From Notospermus geniculatus (lineage: Eukaryota > Nemertea > Pilidiophora > Heteronemertea > Lineidae), in contig NMRB01001045.1 in the NCBI GenBank assembly GCA_002633025.1, positions 91,599 to 155,598 of the forward strand: a stretch of 64,000 bases of DNA. The letters run 5' to 3'. Below the pieces are notes generated by a model. It did not search any database and was not told the DNA's origin. It was given only the letters and a program-made list of their open reading frames with translations. The stretch's first letter is position 1. Each line of letters starts with the position of its first letter. Positions 1 to 10,019 of the stretch are shown here, one piece after another. A program made the translations under genes and the position numbers.

Positions 1-179
1 CGCTCTTAGTTTGGCAGGGTGAGACCAAGTGTTTGTCAGTTTCAATATTGTCCGTCTATTATGAAATCTGAAGCAATCTATTTCTCCCATTCTCTCCTGG
101 TGTCATCTAATTCTTAGTTCGTTGAGGCTCACCTTCTGAGCGACATGCGACTGATTTTGCTGTGCTGGGTCACAAATAA
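1..179 (-). mobile_element. MITE family A, cut by window edge
   Basis: The right end reads GCGACATGCGACTGATTTTG then TGTGCTGGGTCACAAAT, which is the inverted terminal sequence of elements also found complete near 27.5 and 33.9 kb. The internal text (GACAAACACTTGGTCTCA-type, and the ATGACACCAG-type stretch) also matches. No open frame of note. The left terminus lies outside the window. Confidence 0.75.
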
Positions 180-182
180 CCT

Positions 183-363
183 GGGCCCGGTTGCACCAAA
201 CTTAAGTTCTTATCGTAAGATATGGAATTTGGGACAACCCCTAAGACATGTCGTAACTGTATAGCCAAGAACGTTACGACGATGTCCTAAGACATCGATG
301 GTGCAACCCATTTTTGTTCTTAACTTTAAGACAGCACCTACGACCTTTGGTGCAACCGGGCCC
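183..363. mobile_element. Palindromic MITE with GGGCCCGGTTGCACCAAA ends
   Basis: The left end GGGCCCGGTTGCACCAAA is matched in reverse complement at the right end (TTTGGTGCAACCGGGCCC). The inside is largely self-complementary and repeats the words CTAAGACAT and CTTAAG. No coding capacity, so it is a non-autonomous foldback-type element. Confidence 0.75.
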
Positions 364-1740
364 TGATTGGTATAAAATAAGTTTGCAGAATGACCTGCAG
401 GCAATAGTATTAGCAAGGCATTTGACTACACCATTGGACCCTAAGTTCCATTAACCTACAACCTGCACTTTATACCAACCTCAAATTACCACTTACTGCC
501 TGATTAAGTATTCTTTAGAATATCAACACAGGGGGCAAACTGACATTGGCAATTATCGGATTGTAAACCGGGCCTTTAACTTTAACCAACCCATGTGGAC
601 ATTATTACCCACTAAACTTTATCTTCACCTAGAATTCGGTCTTGAACAATGAGGACCCCCAAGCCACTAGTTATCAGAATCAGAGCATCCAACAATCAGC
701 TAGACATGACCTATTCCACATAAAACTTTCATATACGGTATTAGAGCATCAGAGGTATCTATATAATAATGCTGGAAGTCAGCTCAATAAAGTCACACTT
801 AGAAGCTTTGTTTTGCCTCGAAATTCGGCAAGGTTATAGAGGACACCATATGCAACGGGTGGTTTAATTTGCAAAGAGGACTTTGTTCTGGTAGCAATTT
901 TACTTTTTTAACTGTGTTTTTCGGTTGCTTTCGAAATTCTCCTTACCGCACACCGTGTTGCACCAATTCCAGCCGTGCCGTGCATTCCAACCTCGGCCAA
1001 ATTCAGAATCGCCGATTTTGCCACGGGTTCTTGCTAGTTTCTATAAATTTCAGGTTAGGTCTCACACACAACCAGAGCATAACGCACAGCTTTATGATCA
1101 ACTAGATCACGGTACAGATCGTCTATCCTTATCCTAACCCTTTTGGACTTAATCATATCTGACACAGCTTTTCCATTAATGACCAATTGAGAAAAAAATA
1201 TTAATTTTGGAGTTATTAATCCTCCAATAAAGGTACACATGAATTCCATCCATCCGTCACGTCATGCTACATGAGTTCTATTTCTATTGATTTCATATGA
1301 TTATGTTGACACACTGTGTTGTTTGTGCGCCATAGTGAGTAGGCCACTGCATCGCTATCCAGTGGCTTACTGCGGTCATAAAATAGTGAAATGCACACAA
1401 GTTGGGGACATTTGCTAGAAAAAGAGTCAGTTTTCCTGGACCCTGGGTTTTGAAATGGATTAGCCACTTCTTTATTTTCTGTCATCATACATGTACCCAC
1501 CACGCCTGAATTTTCATGAAAATACTGGTGAAAACCATGAACTAAATTAGCCACTTCAGAGTTACTGAAAAGTAACTTTTTCGTGACTATACGATATGGG
1601 GAACTGTAAAGTGACTTTTCAATACCCCAGATCATAGTCACCATCACGGAGTGTTAGCTCATTTCTTTCCTCAATATCAATGACTGGAGTGAAGTCTAAG
1701 GAAACAGGGCTCAAAATTCACAGAACGAGTCAAAACTTAC
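364..1740 (-). other. KIF19 intron sequence, no feature recognised
   Basis: This stretch lies downstream of the third KIF19 coding exon on the minus strand, so it is intron. I could not find the next expected exon (the one with the kinesin P-loop) in it. The open frames here show no recognisable protein. Confidence 0.5.
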
Positions 1741-1851
1741 TTGTGTTGCATTGCCATCAAATGCAACATCGAAGACAAATTGTTTTTCTCGTGAACGATT
1801 TGCACGGAGTACATCTTCAGGATCTTCAGAAGGGTCCATAAGCACCACCAC
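1741..1851 (-). CDS. KIF19: KIF19 coding exon 3
   Basis: 111 bp, 37 codons in phase 0, AAAAAG acceptor and GTAAGT donor. It encodes VVVLMDPSEDPEDVLRANRS then REKQFVFDVAFDGNATQ. The MDP-EDP-D-LR-RSREK pattern is diagnostic for KIF19 among kinesins. Confidence 0.92.
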
Positions 1852-4723
1852 CTTTTTAAAAGAGAAAAAAACATCATTTTGTTAGTAAAAACATCATAAC
1901 ATCGTAACATCATAAAAACATCATTTTATTAGTAGCCATGAGAGTGTCTTCCAGCTGCAAAATACATGTACCATACATACATATACCGTAGTTGCCAACT
2001 CCATGTGATGTGAGGAGTTGTTCATCACAGGTCATCATGCGAAGAAACTTCACACAGTGATGTTATGGATTTCCTTCTGGTCGCATCCATTCTCAGGAAT
2101 AGAGGTGAAACTGACAATCAAATGTGACCTGTGCAGGAAAGTTTATTCGCTCCATGATTCAGTTTGACAAGAAAATATTTTACAGTATACATTGCATTGG
2201 TCAGCAAAGAGAAACCAAGGGCCGATTTCACAAAGGGCGTTTAAGACTTAGACGCGTGTAACAACTTCGTCAAATGCATGGTGGAAGTGCATGCATTTAG
2301 TGAATTTACACGTGTCTAAGTCTTAAACACCCTTTGTGAAATCAGCCCCAAGTGTAAAGTTGCCACTTCAAACAAGCACAAAGAGTTTTTACCTCAATCA
2401 AATAAAATACCGGTAAAAAGAAACCACAACTTTGATCAGTTCTCTGGTTTTACTCTATTTGGGGGTTTCGTCAGCAACATCTGGTTTGAGAAGCGTACTT
2501 TGACTTCCTTGCAAATGATGTTTTATATCATCAAAAATTCATATAAATTTTTGATATCATAAAATGGGCTACCCAATTCAGTGAAGTGCACTTTCAGAAG
2601 TAAATTCTCTGACCAAAGGGACCAAGGGACCAGAAGTGAGTTGACGATAACTAGATTCACTAATGAGCATTTTGTCCTTTATCTGTAAAATGATTCTGGC
2701 CAATATCAATCTATAAATAGACTTGATGCTATGGTAACACATAAACAGAATAATCCGAATAATTGGAGGACAAACCGGATAAATCAACATGCTCAATCAA
2801 ATCAGTGAGGCTGCAAGTGCAGTGCAATATGCAATTTGTTCAAACAGCTCATAATAAATACATGCATCAGGGCTTTAGATAATTTTCAGGGCAAAGAGTA
2901 TCATACTCTTCTCTTCCGAATTTGAAGAGTATTTTCCCTCTTCAAAGGAGTATTCCATTAGTAAAGTATTGCAAACTGATAAATCTCAAGGAGTATTTCA
3001 CCCTTTCAGTTCTGGAATGGAGGAGTATTTTGAGATTTCAAGGAGTATTTTTAAAGCAAATACTCCTCTTATCTTCTCTGGATGTACAGGGTTTTTTTTA
3101 GTTTCGTAGCAAAGACACGAAAGAAGGGCAAATTGGCTCTTCCTTCATGAAATTCCATGCAGCAATGACAAAAGTCATGGAAGTAGGGTAGGAAAAGCAC
3201 AGGAGATTGGGAAAGGGGCTTTGCCACCTGTGGCCAGTGTTGCTCTTGAGATCTCTGGAGTACAAAAAATGAATGCATTTGACCAACTTATTGACATCAT
3301 CGCTTTACATGCAGGCAACGTGCTATTTTAGAAAACTCATCCATTAGCCATATTTAACCTAAACCCAGGGAAAGTATAGGTCTTGAGGTAGGACACATGT
3401 AAGATTAGCACATATCGCGATACCAAACATATTCCTCATAAATACATGAAATATCTTTATGTTAAGCAATGAAAGTTCTTTACAAAGTAGATCCTATTTA
3501 CCTAAGCCATTCTAAGCCTCAGACTATTTTCTTTACCCTGAATATACAATTCAAAGACAAACAACAAAGCCATGGTTTTTAATCTGAAGTTCTAGACGTT
3601 CACAAAGAGAAAATTTTAAGAAAAAAATAAAGTGACATTAATATGTACCATGAAGTACTTTTGATTCAAACGTTCTGTTCCATGACAACCATGCAGACTA
3701 AGGCTAGGCGCACTTTGGCAGCAAACCTCAATGCGGAAGGGGTGTTTTTTAACGACTGACCCAGCTGAATGAAGTCCAGCAGCGTTGGGTGAGTCAATTT
3801 TAAAAACATCCCTGCCGCATTGAGATTTGGCGTCAATGTGCACCTGGCGTAAAAGTTTTATAAACCAACATAGTGGACTGATCAAGATATTTCTTCCAGT
3901 AAGGCCAATTCAAAATTTGTCATCAGGAACAGGAAAGATATAAAGTTCAAAACAGTAAGTTTTGTTTTGAAAAAGTGTTACTGGGTGACTTTTCATTGAC
4001 CTCAAGTGACCTTCTGAATCAAGGTCAAAGCAGAGGCATTTTCATGGCACTTTAGGGTGCAACAGGGAGAGGTGCCTCCAGGCGATTTCAGGTGCTACAT
4101 GTGCTATTGGGTTAATGAAGCAAAAATTCCTGATGGACATAGTCTGTAGGTAGGGAATTACTACAAAATGTCTTTTCAATTCAATACATTTTCAGCCACC
4201 CAGCAAATCTTGCAAGTGGTTCTCTTCTAAACAGGACAACAGATCTCAATCAACACACACTTACATGTAAATAAGAGAATGTTTTGAAAACAAATAGGAC
4301 AAAATTTCAAATTATTAACATCTGATGCTTTTGTTTGAAGCTGGAGCAATACATGTACGTTCAAGGTACTTACACTGTTGTCCAACTGGTGAGTAATTTG
4401 TGTAGCACCACTAAGGATTTCATCTTCATTGAGTGGACGGATACGCAGCGCAACCTAAAAATGAAATAAGAAGGATTGCTATCCCATCCCAGTATATTTC
4501 ATCCATGCAATTGCATATCATCAGATGTACATGTAATTGGTATAGCCTATCACCTCAGATTTGTGCTCTGCCTTCTCACAACACGACTTTAACAAAAGTA
4601 TGTTGAGAGCATACCCGCCAGGACCAACTGAATTCTTACCATAAGATTCTGTTCGCCTCCAATGCCAGCGACTGAGCCAGAATACCCATTCTTTTGTTTG
4701 GATCCTCCACCAGCTGCCTCCAT
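1741..4723 (-). CDS. KIF19: KIF19-type kinesin (kinesin-8), 5' part of gene
   Basis: Three consecutive coding exons on the minus strand join in frame (phase 0 at both junctions) into 92 residues that match the N-terminus of KIF19. The first exon is a short Gly/Ser-rich leader ending QNLM. The second begins VALRIRPLNEDE, the first motor-domain strand with the V-x-R-x-RP signature. The third reads VVVLMDPSEDPEDVLRANRS and continues to DVAFDGNATQ, almost the KIF19 text and clearly closer to it than to KIF18. The family is a plus-end motor and microtubule depolymerase that limits motile cilium length. The P-loop, the rest of the motor and the tail lie beyond the left edge. An RFX X-box sits 178 bp upstream of the start. 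The start is the first in-frame ATG of exon 1. Confidence 0.9.
2219..2349. mobile_element. Palindromic MITE, GGGCCGATTTCACAAA ends
   Basis: The left arm GGGCCGATTTCACAAAGGGC with TTTAAGACTTAGACGCG mirrors the right arm CGTGTCTAAGTCTTAAA with TTTGTGAAATCAGCCCC. The loop holds ATGCATGGTGGAAGTGCATGCAT. A close relative is at 6579-6693. Confidence 0.8.
3708..3845. mobile_element. Short inverted-repeat element in KIF19 intron
   Basis: GCGCACTTTGGCAGCAAACC and TCAATGCGGAAGGGGTGTTT are mirrored by AAACATCCCTGCCGCATTGA and GATTTGGCGTCAATGTGC. The arms are about 60 bp with mismatches. Confidence 0.6.
4374..4454 (-). CDS. KIF19: KIF19 coding exon 2
   Basis: 81 bp between a TTTTTAG acceptor and a GTAAGT donor, 27 codons in phase 0. 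It encodes VALRIRPLNEDEILSGATQI and on to QLDNS, the start of the kinesin motor domain. Confidence 0.9.
4640..4723 (-). CDS. KIF19: KIF19 coding exon 1
   Basis: The ATG is at 4723-4721 and is followed by 28 codons. The donor ATG|GTAAG follows position 4640. The peptide MEAAGGGSKQKN... ends in QNLM, in line with the vertebrate junction just before the VALR strand. The residues before it are not conserved, as is usual for this leader. Confidence 0.85.
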
Positions 4724-4900
4724 TTTTCCTTTTTCTGGCAGCCAGTTCGCGATATCACATTTCACATTCAATTTCTGTTACTCCCTCTGCATTTAATTGT
4801 TGTCTATGATGGTTGTATCCTCCAGTCCACTAAATTGCATCATCAGTCCATTTCGAGTCAGTCTGTCATTGCACTGACCAAGCTACTGAGAGTGCTGCTG

Positions 4901-4913
4901 GTAACCTGGCAAC
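4901..4913. promoter_or_regulatory. RFX X-box upstream of KIF19
   Basis: GTAACCTGGCAAC matches the X-box consensus GTNRCC-(0-3 nt)-RGYAAC at every defined position with a 1-nt spacer. It lies 178 bp upstream of the KIF19 start codon, the usual distance for RFX-driven cilium genes. Seen in sequence; binding is inferred. Confidence 0.65.
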
Positions 4914-5731
4914 TTGTCCACACTAGGGCCTACTGTCGTCACTAGCCTAACAAAAATCCCTCTTCTTCTCTCTTGTTCTTGCAGCTGAACTCGCCAACCT
5001 CCCACAGACAGATAAGCGGTACCTATACCATATACGCCTAGCTAAATGAAAAAGTCGAAAGGCCAACACATCTGGCCATCATGCCATGCTTATGGCATGT
5101 TTGGAACTCGGACAACTGGTGGTCACACACTCAGTCACTGAGTAAGTCAGTGACAGTGGTACAAAAAACTGAACAGAGTTCTGAGAGTTGTTACTTTTGA
5201 CGTTTTGTTGTTCAAATTAATATGATATTGATACGGTCGGTACCGGTAGGCTAGTCCGGTGCGTCCGGTGCAAGCTAGCTAGCCTTCCCTTGTAGTAGGC
5301 CTAGGCCCTACCGACTTACCGTATGTCGATGATGATGTTTTATGTACTGTCAAATGAAGGGCATTGTACATCTAGAGGCCTACACAGGGAATTCACATCA
5401 TTACTCTTGCATACCACAACCACTGCCGCTCCAGGACTCCATCCATATGACCAATGTATACTATTGCTATGCACTGTGCGCTGCACACCACACTGCACTG
5501 CCACTGCACCCGACATGCCCGACCACCACCATGACCACACCAGCCGAAAACTTTGTTGAGAGAGCGAAATATCGAATTGATCGCTACATTTTGTTTGTAC
5601 ACGACTTATTTATTATAAATGTGAATCGAAGAGAGATTAAAGCAGCTATTTTTCCACGCAGAATCCACCAATCTCCGAAAATGTTTTGACAGCTAGCCTA
5701 ACCGACGTCCGCCCGATCCCGACGAGAAGTG

Positions 5732-5747
5732 GTAAACATGGTAAACA
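5732..5747 (+). promoter_or_regulatory. Paired forkhead (FOX) motifs upstream of KIF19
   Basis: Two GTAAACA motifs sit 9 bp apart (5732-5738, 5741-5747), the second extended as GTAAACAAA. FOXJ1 with RFX drives motile cilium genes, so these fit the KIF19 promoter, but the distance (1.0 kb) makes this weaker than the X-box. Confidence 0.35.
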
Positions 5748-5786
5748 AAACATATTGCTAAATCTTCCAGATATCGTGCAGTCTGA

Positions 5787-5794
5787 TGACGTCA
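5787..5794. promoter_or_regulatory. Palindromic CRE (TGACGTCA)
   Basis: A full TGACGTCA palindrome within CTGATGACGTCATCA, with a second GTGACGTCG 25 bp on and CACGTGATG near 5837. This may mark a CREB/ATF and E-box cluster in the far KIF19 upstream region. No transcript start can be assigned. Confidence 0.3.
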
Positions 5795-6043
5795 TCAAGT
5801 GAATACTTCCATAAATAATGTGACGTCGTGCCCATATCACGTGATGTATTTTGCGGTAATTACGAATTACTAATTACGAACTATACAGTTCCGTGGCCAG
5901 AGGGGGCCCTTTTCGAAGCTGTTTTATCAGAAACCCGGCCTGTTTTAACAAAAATCTGTTCTAACGTAAGACGCATTTTAAATTCTCATTTTGAAAAGTG
6001 CTTTAAGATAAAACGCTGTTCTTACCCCGGCCCCCTCACTCCT

Positions 6044-6470
6044 TAATTTTAGGGTACACATATGCTTGTTCCTGAGTTTGAAAAGGACCCCCTTATGGAA
6101 GGAACCAAGGAAATTTGTCCACCCCTTTCTGTGGGCTTTTTTCATCCAATTAGACCCCCTAATGGAAGGAAGCAAGATATTTTCACCCCTTTTTCGGGAT
6201 TTTTTATGCAATTAGACACCCTAATTTTGAAGGAACCAAGGGATTTTCACCCCTTTTTTACAAGCTTTTTCGTTGAGAATAGGACTTTCAAACCCCTTTT
6301 TATTATTTTTTCGGGAAGAGAAACTTTTGCCCCCTTTTAAAGAATTTTTCGGGAGAAAAGTCATTCAAAGTACCCCTATTTTAAGTGTTTTTCGGGATTT
6401 TTTTCCCGAAGACTGCTGCCGAAAATGACCCCTTTTCCCGCGAAAATTGGAACGAGCATGCGGTATGGTT
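6044..6470. repeat. Dispersed repeat with degenerate 55-60 bp internal units
   Basis: Begins CACTCCTTAATTTTAGGGTA and repeats blocks of the type AATTAGACCCCCTAATGGAAG then TTTTCACCCCTTTTTCGGG. A second copy is at 22685-23110 with the same start and order. Frames inside it are by-products of the repeat. Confidence 0.8.
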
Positions 6471-6578
6471 GACCCCTGAGTGGGGGGGGGCCGGGGTTCT
6501 TACTGAAACGTTGTTTCACGCCAGCGTTTTAAAAAAGTGTTAAAATGTGTTTCAACATGGTTCTGGGAAAGAGTGCGG

Positions 6579-6693
6579 GCCGATTTCACAACTTAGACGC
6601 GTGTAACTTCGTCAAATGCATGGTGGAAGTGTGTGCATTTTGTGAAGTTACACGCGTCTAAGTCTTAAACGTTGCTTTGTGAAATCGGCCCCC
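6579..6693. mobile_element. Palindromic MITE, GGGCCGATTTCACAA ends
   Basis: GGGCCGATTTCACAACTTAG with ACGCGTGTAACTTCGTCAAA is mirrored by GTTACACGCGTCTAAGTC and TTTGTGAAATCGGCCCC. Same family as 2219-2349. Confidence 0.8.
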
Positions 6694-7545
6694 TGAAACA
6701 CCGCTGTAGGCTATGTGTGGGGATGATTAATTTCTAGTGGCATAGGCCTGCACCGGGGGCCTGCAAGTGCTAGAAAATGCATTTTAGCATTAAAACTGCT
6801 TCGAAAGTATGGGCCCGGTGTAACCTGCCAGTGGTCCCATCTGTGAGTGTTCCCTCCTTTTCGTCTGGCGGAATAAGTTGCGACTTTGAAAATAGGGGAT
6901 AAACGGAGAAACATTTGGATCTATCTGTCAGCGTTTCCCAACGAATAAGGGGACACACTGACCCACAGAAACACTGGCAGATATAGGCCTAACACCTGAG
7001 TTCTCTGTCGCTGAGACAAAACAAGCCAACGGGAAGTTAGACATGCCCCTACCTTGCTCTAGCTAAATGCTTTTAAAACCTTTTGGGAAATATGAAAGTA
7101 ATGCGTTTTCGTCGAAGTGTTCTAAAACTAAAACAACCTCGAAAATATTATTTTTCCTAAAAACATTGTTTTATCTTTTTAAAATGCATTTCAGCGTTAA
7201 AACAGCTTTGAAAATTTGGGCCAGGTTGTCGGCTCCAATCACATAACAGAGGACATGAAGGACATCGACATCCTTGTCTTACGCCTCTCTTATCTTGTCA
7301 AAATGAAATGTTCAGACAGAAACATAGCCAGTAATTACTACACCATCGTCCAGAGGGCGCTCCAGTAGATCTCTTTATTATCCTCACTGAATCCTGGTTG
7401 GCTGATCCTATTGATAGGTCTGTTATGGAAGCAGTTGAATGAAGAGTCAAATGGAATAATGAGAATAAAGATACATTGCCCAATTAGATGGCAAAGAATT
7501 TGTGCTGGATGGTTCCTGAATTTTTGTTCTGAAAGTTTAATTCTA

Positions 7546-7599
7546 GCTTGGAGGAATTATAGGCCTATTGATAGTAGGCCTATATATAATTCCTCCAAG
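7546..7599. repeat. CTTGGAGGAATTAT hairpin repeat
   Basis: An inverted repeat CTTGGAGGAATTAT/ATAATTCCTCCAAG around an AGGCCTATTGATAGTAGGCCT centre that is itself palindromic. The same arms recur at 10519-10552, and a one-sided variant is at 45614. Confidence 0.7.
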
Positions 7600-7901
7600 A
7601 TTCTAGGTACCGGTAGGCCTAACCTCAAACAAAACGAAAGTGATTTTAATCACCACTTAAGATTTCCAAGGCGATCTTCAAAAACGATATTTTTCACCAA
7701 AATTGGGGCAGCTCCCTCATTGGTTTCTGAACATCAACCGCAGCAACATTGCCCCCGTAATGTTCAGCTGATGGAAGTTTCGTTGAAATCGATCCACTCC
7801 ACACGCACAGAAACAACGTCAAAAGTCTTTTCACCTTGACTACCAAATTAGGGTTGTGACATCGCTCCTCCCTCCGACTACACTACTCGCACAAACCCTT
7901 G

Positions 7902-8072
7902 CAGGGCCGTATTTAGCTTTTTGGTCCTGGGGGGGGGGCAAAAGCCTCTTTGGGGGCAGAAGACCTCTTTTTGCCATTTTTTGCCCCAAATCTGCATGAA
8001 AATCATGTTTTTTGGTTGGCTCTGGGGGCTGCTGCCCCCTGGCCCCTCCCCGCTAAATACGACCCTGCCTGT
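7902..8072. mobile_element. MITE with GCAGGGCCGTATTTAGC ends
   Basis: Left end GCAGGGCCGTATTTAGC and right end GCTAAATACGACCCTGC are inverted copies. The inside is G-rich (GGGGGGGGG, then GGGGGCTGCTGCCCCC). Frames on both strands across it are not genes. Confidence 0.65.
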
Positions 8073-8739
8073 TGACGGACTTCGCTGTGGGAAGCTGCAT
8101 GTTTCCAGCCGGTTGTTTCTGGTGTTTGTGGGCTGACTCCCGCTGTTACATGTAGTTTTATAATAACAGTTTTTTTCATCATAGATCGTTAACATTTGCA
8201 ATAGCCTAAATCTGAAAATTTCTAAATATCACTGTCAGTCTTTCTGTACACCTATACCTTCTCTGTTTTAATAGAAAATTTCGTTATTTTTGTTCAACGA
8301 CATACTAGTAGCCTACATGTAGTTCATGCGAGTACATGGATATTATCGCAATTTGATAGAATATGGCTGAATTTGTGACCATCCTCGTTACATGTACTTT
8401 CCAACCACAAAATGCACGGGTGGTTTAACTGGCTAGCCTGGCAGCGAGGTTGGGTCACAAATCACGAAATGTCCAGATTGGTGGTAGGCCTACAGACACA
8501 TGTAGGCCATGTTTTCACCCATGATGTTTAACTTCTGGACGGCTGATTGGCCAGCGGGACTGAGTGAATCGGTGACAGCCGCTAATTGGCCAGTGGTGGG
8601 GCGTTGGGTGACGTGCCGTTGGAAAAGAAAACTGGAATTCTGCCTAGTCTGGCCCGATGTAACCTGAACTACCGCAGACAGAACTTCAAACTTCCAAAAC
8701 AAGCCAAACTTGTTCGTCTGAACAGACCAACTCCCAACC

Positions 8740-9852
8740 ATGCCGCGCCACGACCCCGATCTCGTAGAAATCAACGGTATCGACACCGACATCTTCTGCA
8801 CCAATAAAGCCACGGGTGGCGAAGGTGGAAAAGACTTTGCTGAACAGATATTCGTAAAGCACGACAAGGGCGCGGTCATGACCAGGATCCAGGCGTGGAA
8901 GGACGGTTGTTGCATCAGAGGCGTAGAGATGACGATGAGCAACGGCGCCAAACAGCTCTTTGGTATCAGGATGGGGAAGAAAACTTCATTGGATTTATCC
9001 CCCGGGGAGAAGGTGACAGAACTTAACTTTCAGGCTAGTGGCGAGAAGAACGATGACGCCCCTCTCCACCTTGGTTCCATCTGGATGGAAACCAGTAAAA
9101 ACCAGATATTCGATATCCGCTCCGAAGGGCTGAGGCCCTATCGTCATTACTTGTACGAGATGCCTCATTCTGGTTTCGTCTGCGGGATGTTCGGACGGTC
9201 CACCCTCCAGGGTATCGATTGTCTGGGATTCGCTGTGCTGAAACGCATCGAGAACATTCGCCTGGAGGATGTCAGATATCCCGATCTCGACAAGTGTGAG
9301 ATACCCGTTCCCACCCAGCTCGCTGAAAAATCCTTCCCCCCAAATTACTCGTCGAAAGAAGTGCCCTATTCGTTTTCGTTGACGCAGAAGGTGATCAAGG
9401 AGCGGTCATGGACCGGAACTGCAACGAGCGGCTTGGAGAGCTGCCTTGAGAATGAGCCCGTCGTAGCCCGCACACCTGTGGTTCGTATCGACGACAAAAC
9501 CGGTATCGCGAAATGGATTGTAGGCAAAGAGTGCAACTCGGTGTCTGAGCAAATTGAGAAGACGTGGACATGGTACGCCACCTGCCCACCGCACAGTCTT
9601 ATTTATGCTACTGGTTTCGTGTTCGGCGACTACATCGAAACCAAATACGAAGGTGACGTCCACATCGATTTTGGCAGTGGAAAGTCGTTGAAATTCCCGG
9701 TGCGTGGCACCTATAGGGGAAATATCTCTGATAGGACCGATCTTAAGATTTATGCTGAACCACGTGATGAAGTAGGCCTAGCCCCGGCGGCGGCCCTTGG
9801 TTCTCCACGAGAATCCGATAATGATGATGATGATAATAGTGAGCTTGATTAA
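8740..9852 (+). CDS. Jacalin-like lectin / aerolysin-family pore-forming protein
   Basis: Intronless 370-residue protein. Residues about 20-170 look like a jacalin-type beta-prism lectin: a GGEGG turn at 26-30, an I-x-A-W-x-D strand, LGSIWMET, then a terminal GMFGRSTLQGIDCLGF-like strand. Residues about 198-345 resemble the aerolysin-type module seen in natterin/Dln1-like proteins: a Ser/Thr-rich strand pair, KTWTWYATCPPHS, and a closing GTYRGNISDRTDL strand. The C-terminus is acidic (DNDDDDNSELD). No N-terminal signal peptide is visible, so it is probably cytosolic or secreted unconventionally. The family binds glycans and can oligomerise into membrane pores; the role here (defence, venom or membrane handling) is unknown. 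The ATG has a C-rich but acceptable context (CAACCATGC). The frame is complete and unbroken. Domain calls are by eye. Confidence 0.75.
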   Translation: MPRHDPDLVEINGIDTDIFCTNKATGGEGGKDFAEQIFVKHDKGAVMTRIQAWKDGCCIRGVEMTMSNGAKQLFGIRMGKKTSLDLSPGEKVTELNFQASGEKNDDAPLHLGSIWMETSKNQIFDIRSEGLRPYRHYLYEMPHSGFVCGMFGRSTLQGIDCLGFAVLKRIENIRLEDVRYPDLDKCEIPVPTQLAEKSFPPNYSSKEVPYSFSLTQKVIKERSWTGTATSGLESCLENEPVVARTPVVRIDDKTGIAKWIVGKECNSVSEQIEKTWTWYATCPPHSLIYATGFVFGDYIETKYEGDVHIDFGSGKSLKFPVRGTYRGNISDRTDLKIYAEPRDEVGLAPAAALGSPRESDNDDDDNSELD

Positions 9853-9854
9853 TA

Positions 9855-10019
9855 CACAACTCTAGTGTACAATAAATCGGAACGTCGTTTCCGAATATTT
9901 CGCAAATTCTCGACCCCAATCGGGGTCTTCGTCACAGGCGCTATGTAGAAGAGATCCCAGAGGTGAATACTGTGTGTCGTTTTTGTGCTGTTTTTTGGGA
10001 TATCCACAACTCTAGTGTA
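9855..10019 (-). mobile_element. GACCCC-hairpin short element, copy 1 (with 15-bp direct repeats)
   Basis: CACAACTCTAGTGTA occurs at 9855-9869 and again at 10005-10019, flanking a 135-bp insert. On the minus strand the insert reads AGCACAAAAACGACACACA and later GACGAAGACCCCGATTGGGG, the signature of four other copies in the window. It begins 2 bp after the stop codon of the lectin/pore-forming gene. Confidence 0.7.
9871..9876 (+). promoter_or_regulatory. Polyadenylation signal AATAAA
   Basis: AATAAA lies 19 bp after the stop codon of the gene at 8740-9852 and inside the inserted element, one base past the first direct repeat. A second AATAAA at 10941-10946 could serve a longer 3' UTR. Confidence 0.5.

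Larger units (their letters stand above)
1852..4373 (-). other. KIF19 intron 2 with two palindromic repeats
   Basis: This 2.5 kb intron holds a hairpin element at 2219-2349 and a second at 3708-3845. A region of GGAGTATTT-type tandem words lies at 2900-3070. No exon-like conserved frame was recognised. Confidence 0.6.
4724..5880. other. KIF19 upstream region
   Basis: Contains the X-box, FOX motifs and CRE listed separately. The overlapping frames at 5320-5690 on both strands arise from CAC/TGC-rich sequence and match nothing I recognise. Confidence 0.5.
6700..8585. other. Intergenic, short hairpin repeats only
   Basis: Holds a 28-bp-stem type hairpin at 7546-7599 (CTTGGAGGAATTAT ... ATAATTCCTCCAAG) and an inverted-repeat element at 7902-8072 whose ends are GCAGGGCCGTATTTAGC and GCTAAATACGACCCTGC. 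The 142-codon open frame starting at 7411 crosses the hairpin and shows no domain. Confidence 0.55.

Noticed and set aside
5320-5700. Possible gene from overlapping frames on both strands upstream of KIF19
   Set aside because: CAC/TGC-rich sequence gives frames in several phases; no splice signals or family match.
7411-7839. 142-codon plus frame
   Set aside because: It crosses a hairpin repeat, has no domain or splice evidence, and its composition is not protein-like.
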